Source: Symbiodinium kawagutii
Taxonomy: Eukaryota > Sar > Dinophyceae > Suessiales > Symbiodiniaceae
Assembly (NCBI GenBank): GCA_009767595.1
Contig: VSDK01012844.1
Location: forward strand, 521,227 to 585,226
DNA: 64,000 bases
Reading direction: 5' to 3'
The notes below the pieces were generated by a model. The model was not told the DNA's origin and ran no database searches. It was given only the letters and a program-made list of their open reading frames with translations. A program made the translations under genes and the position numbers. How positions within the stretch are numbered: the first letter of the stretch is position 1; each line of letters starts with the position of its first letter. Positions 63,844-64,000 of the stretch are shown piece after piece.

Positions 63844-63857
63844 GCATGGTTAAGAGC

Positions 63858-64000
63858 TGACTATGATGATGATGATGATGATGATGGTGATGATGGTGAT
63901 GATGATGATGGTGATGATGATGATGGTGATGATGATGGTGATGATGGTGATGATGGTGATGATGGTGATGGTGATGATGATGATGGTGATGATGATGATG
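63858..64000 (+). repeat. GATGAT/GGTGAT trinucleotide repeat, runs off the window
   Basis: About 140 bp of GATGATGATGGTGAT units reaching the last base. Confidence 0.95.

Overview
The window looks like nuclear DNA of a dinoflagellate, probably a symbiodiniacean, suessialean or prorocentroid relative. I infer this from four things: (1) two uninterrupted pentatricopeptide (PPR) genes built from the dinoflagellate-style repeat Y-N-x-x-I-S-A-C-x-K-x-x-Q-W-Q-x-A-L; (2) many short GC-rich coding islands (45-200 nt) scattered through AT-rich repetitive DNA, almost all on the + strand; (3) splice acceptors that are nearly always followed by G (AG|G), with one likely GC donor; (4) several families of ~80-130 bp inverted-repeat elements that look like introners or MITEs. 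No rRNA, tRNA, CRISPR array, bacterial-type operon or full copy of the dinoflagellate spliced leader was recognised. Species and gene names are not certain.

Layout. 0.9-1.5 kb: a minus-strand frame with one stop. 2-15.2 kb: exon islands of one or more unidentified intron-rich genes, with plausible terminal exons at 10981-11118 and 15051-15179. 15.8-25.0 kb: a RING-CH (RINGv/MARCH-type) gene of which I could join exons; its complete C4HC3 zinc-binding set appears only after exons 1-3 are spliced. 25.6-31.6 kb: more exon islands. 33.0-37.3 kb: two tandem, uninterrupted PPR genes in the same orientation. 37.4-42.0 kb: exons of another gene (one with a basic KRQR motif) followed by a ~2.1 kb tandem duplication. 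42.4-64 kb: exon islands of further unidentified genes, including a phase-compatible pair at 60.8 and 61.2 kb.

The sequence between exons is dominated by inverted-repeat elements (here called families A-E), by microsatellites and minisatellites, and by long degenerate tracts made of words such as TGATGGTTGATT or AATAACCATTA, which keep one strand orientation for hundreds of bases.

The best evidence of activity is in the tandem duplication. Copy 1 carries a 184-bp family B element (39394-39577) flanked by a 4-bp CCCT repeat, while copy 2 keeps the uninterrupted site with a single CCCT. This gives a filled and an empty site side by side. Several elements end within a few tens of bases of inferred exon edges, so the window looks like a place where intron-like elements have been multiplying inside genes. 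Exon edges were read by eye from frame, phase and splice motifs; no transcript or database search was available.
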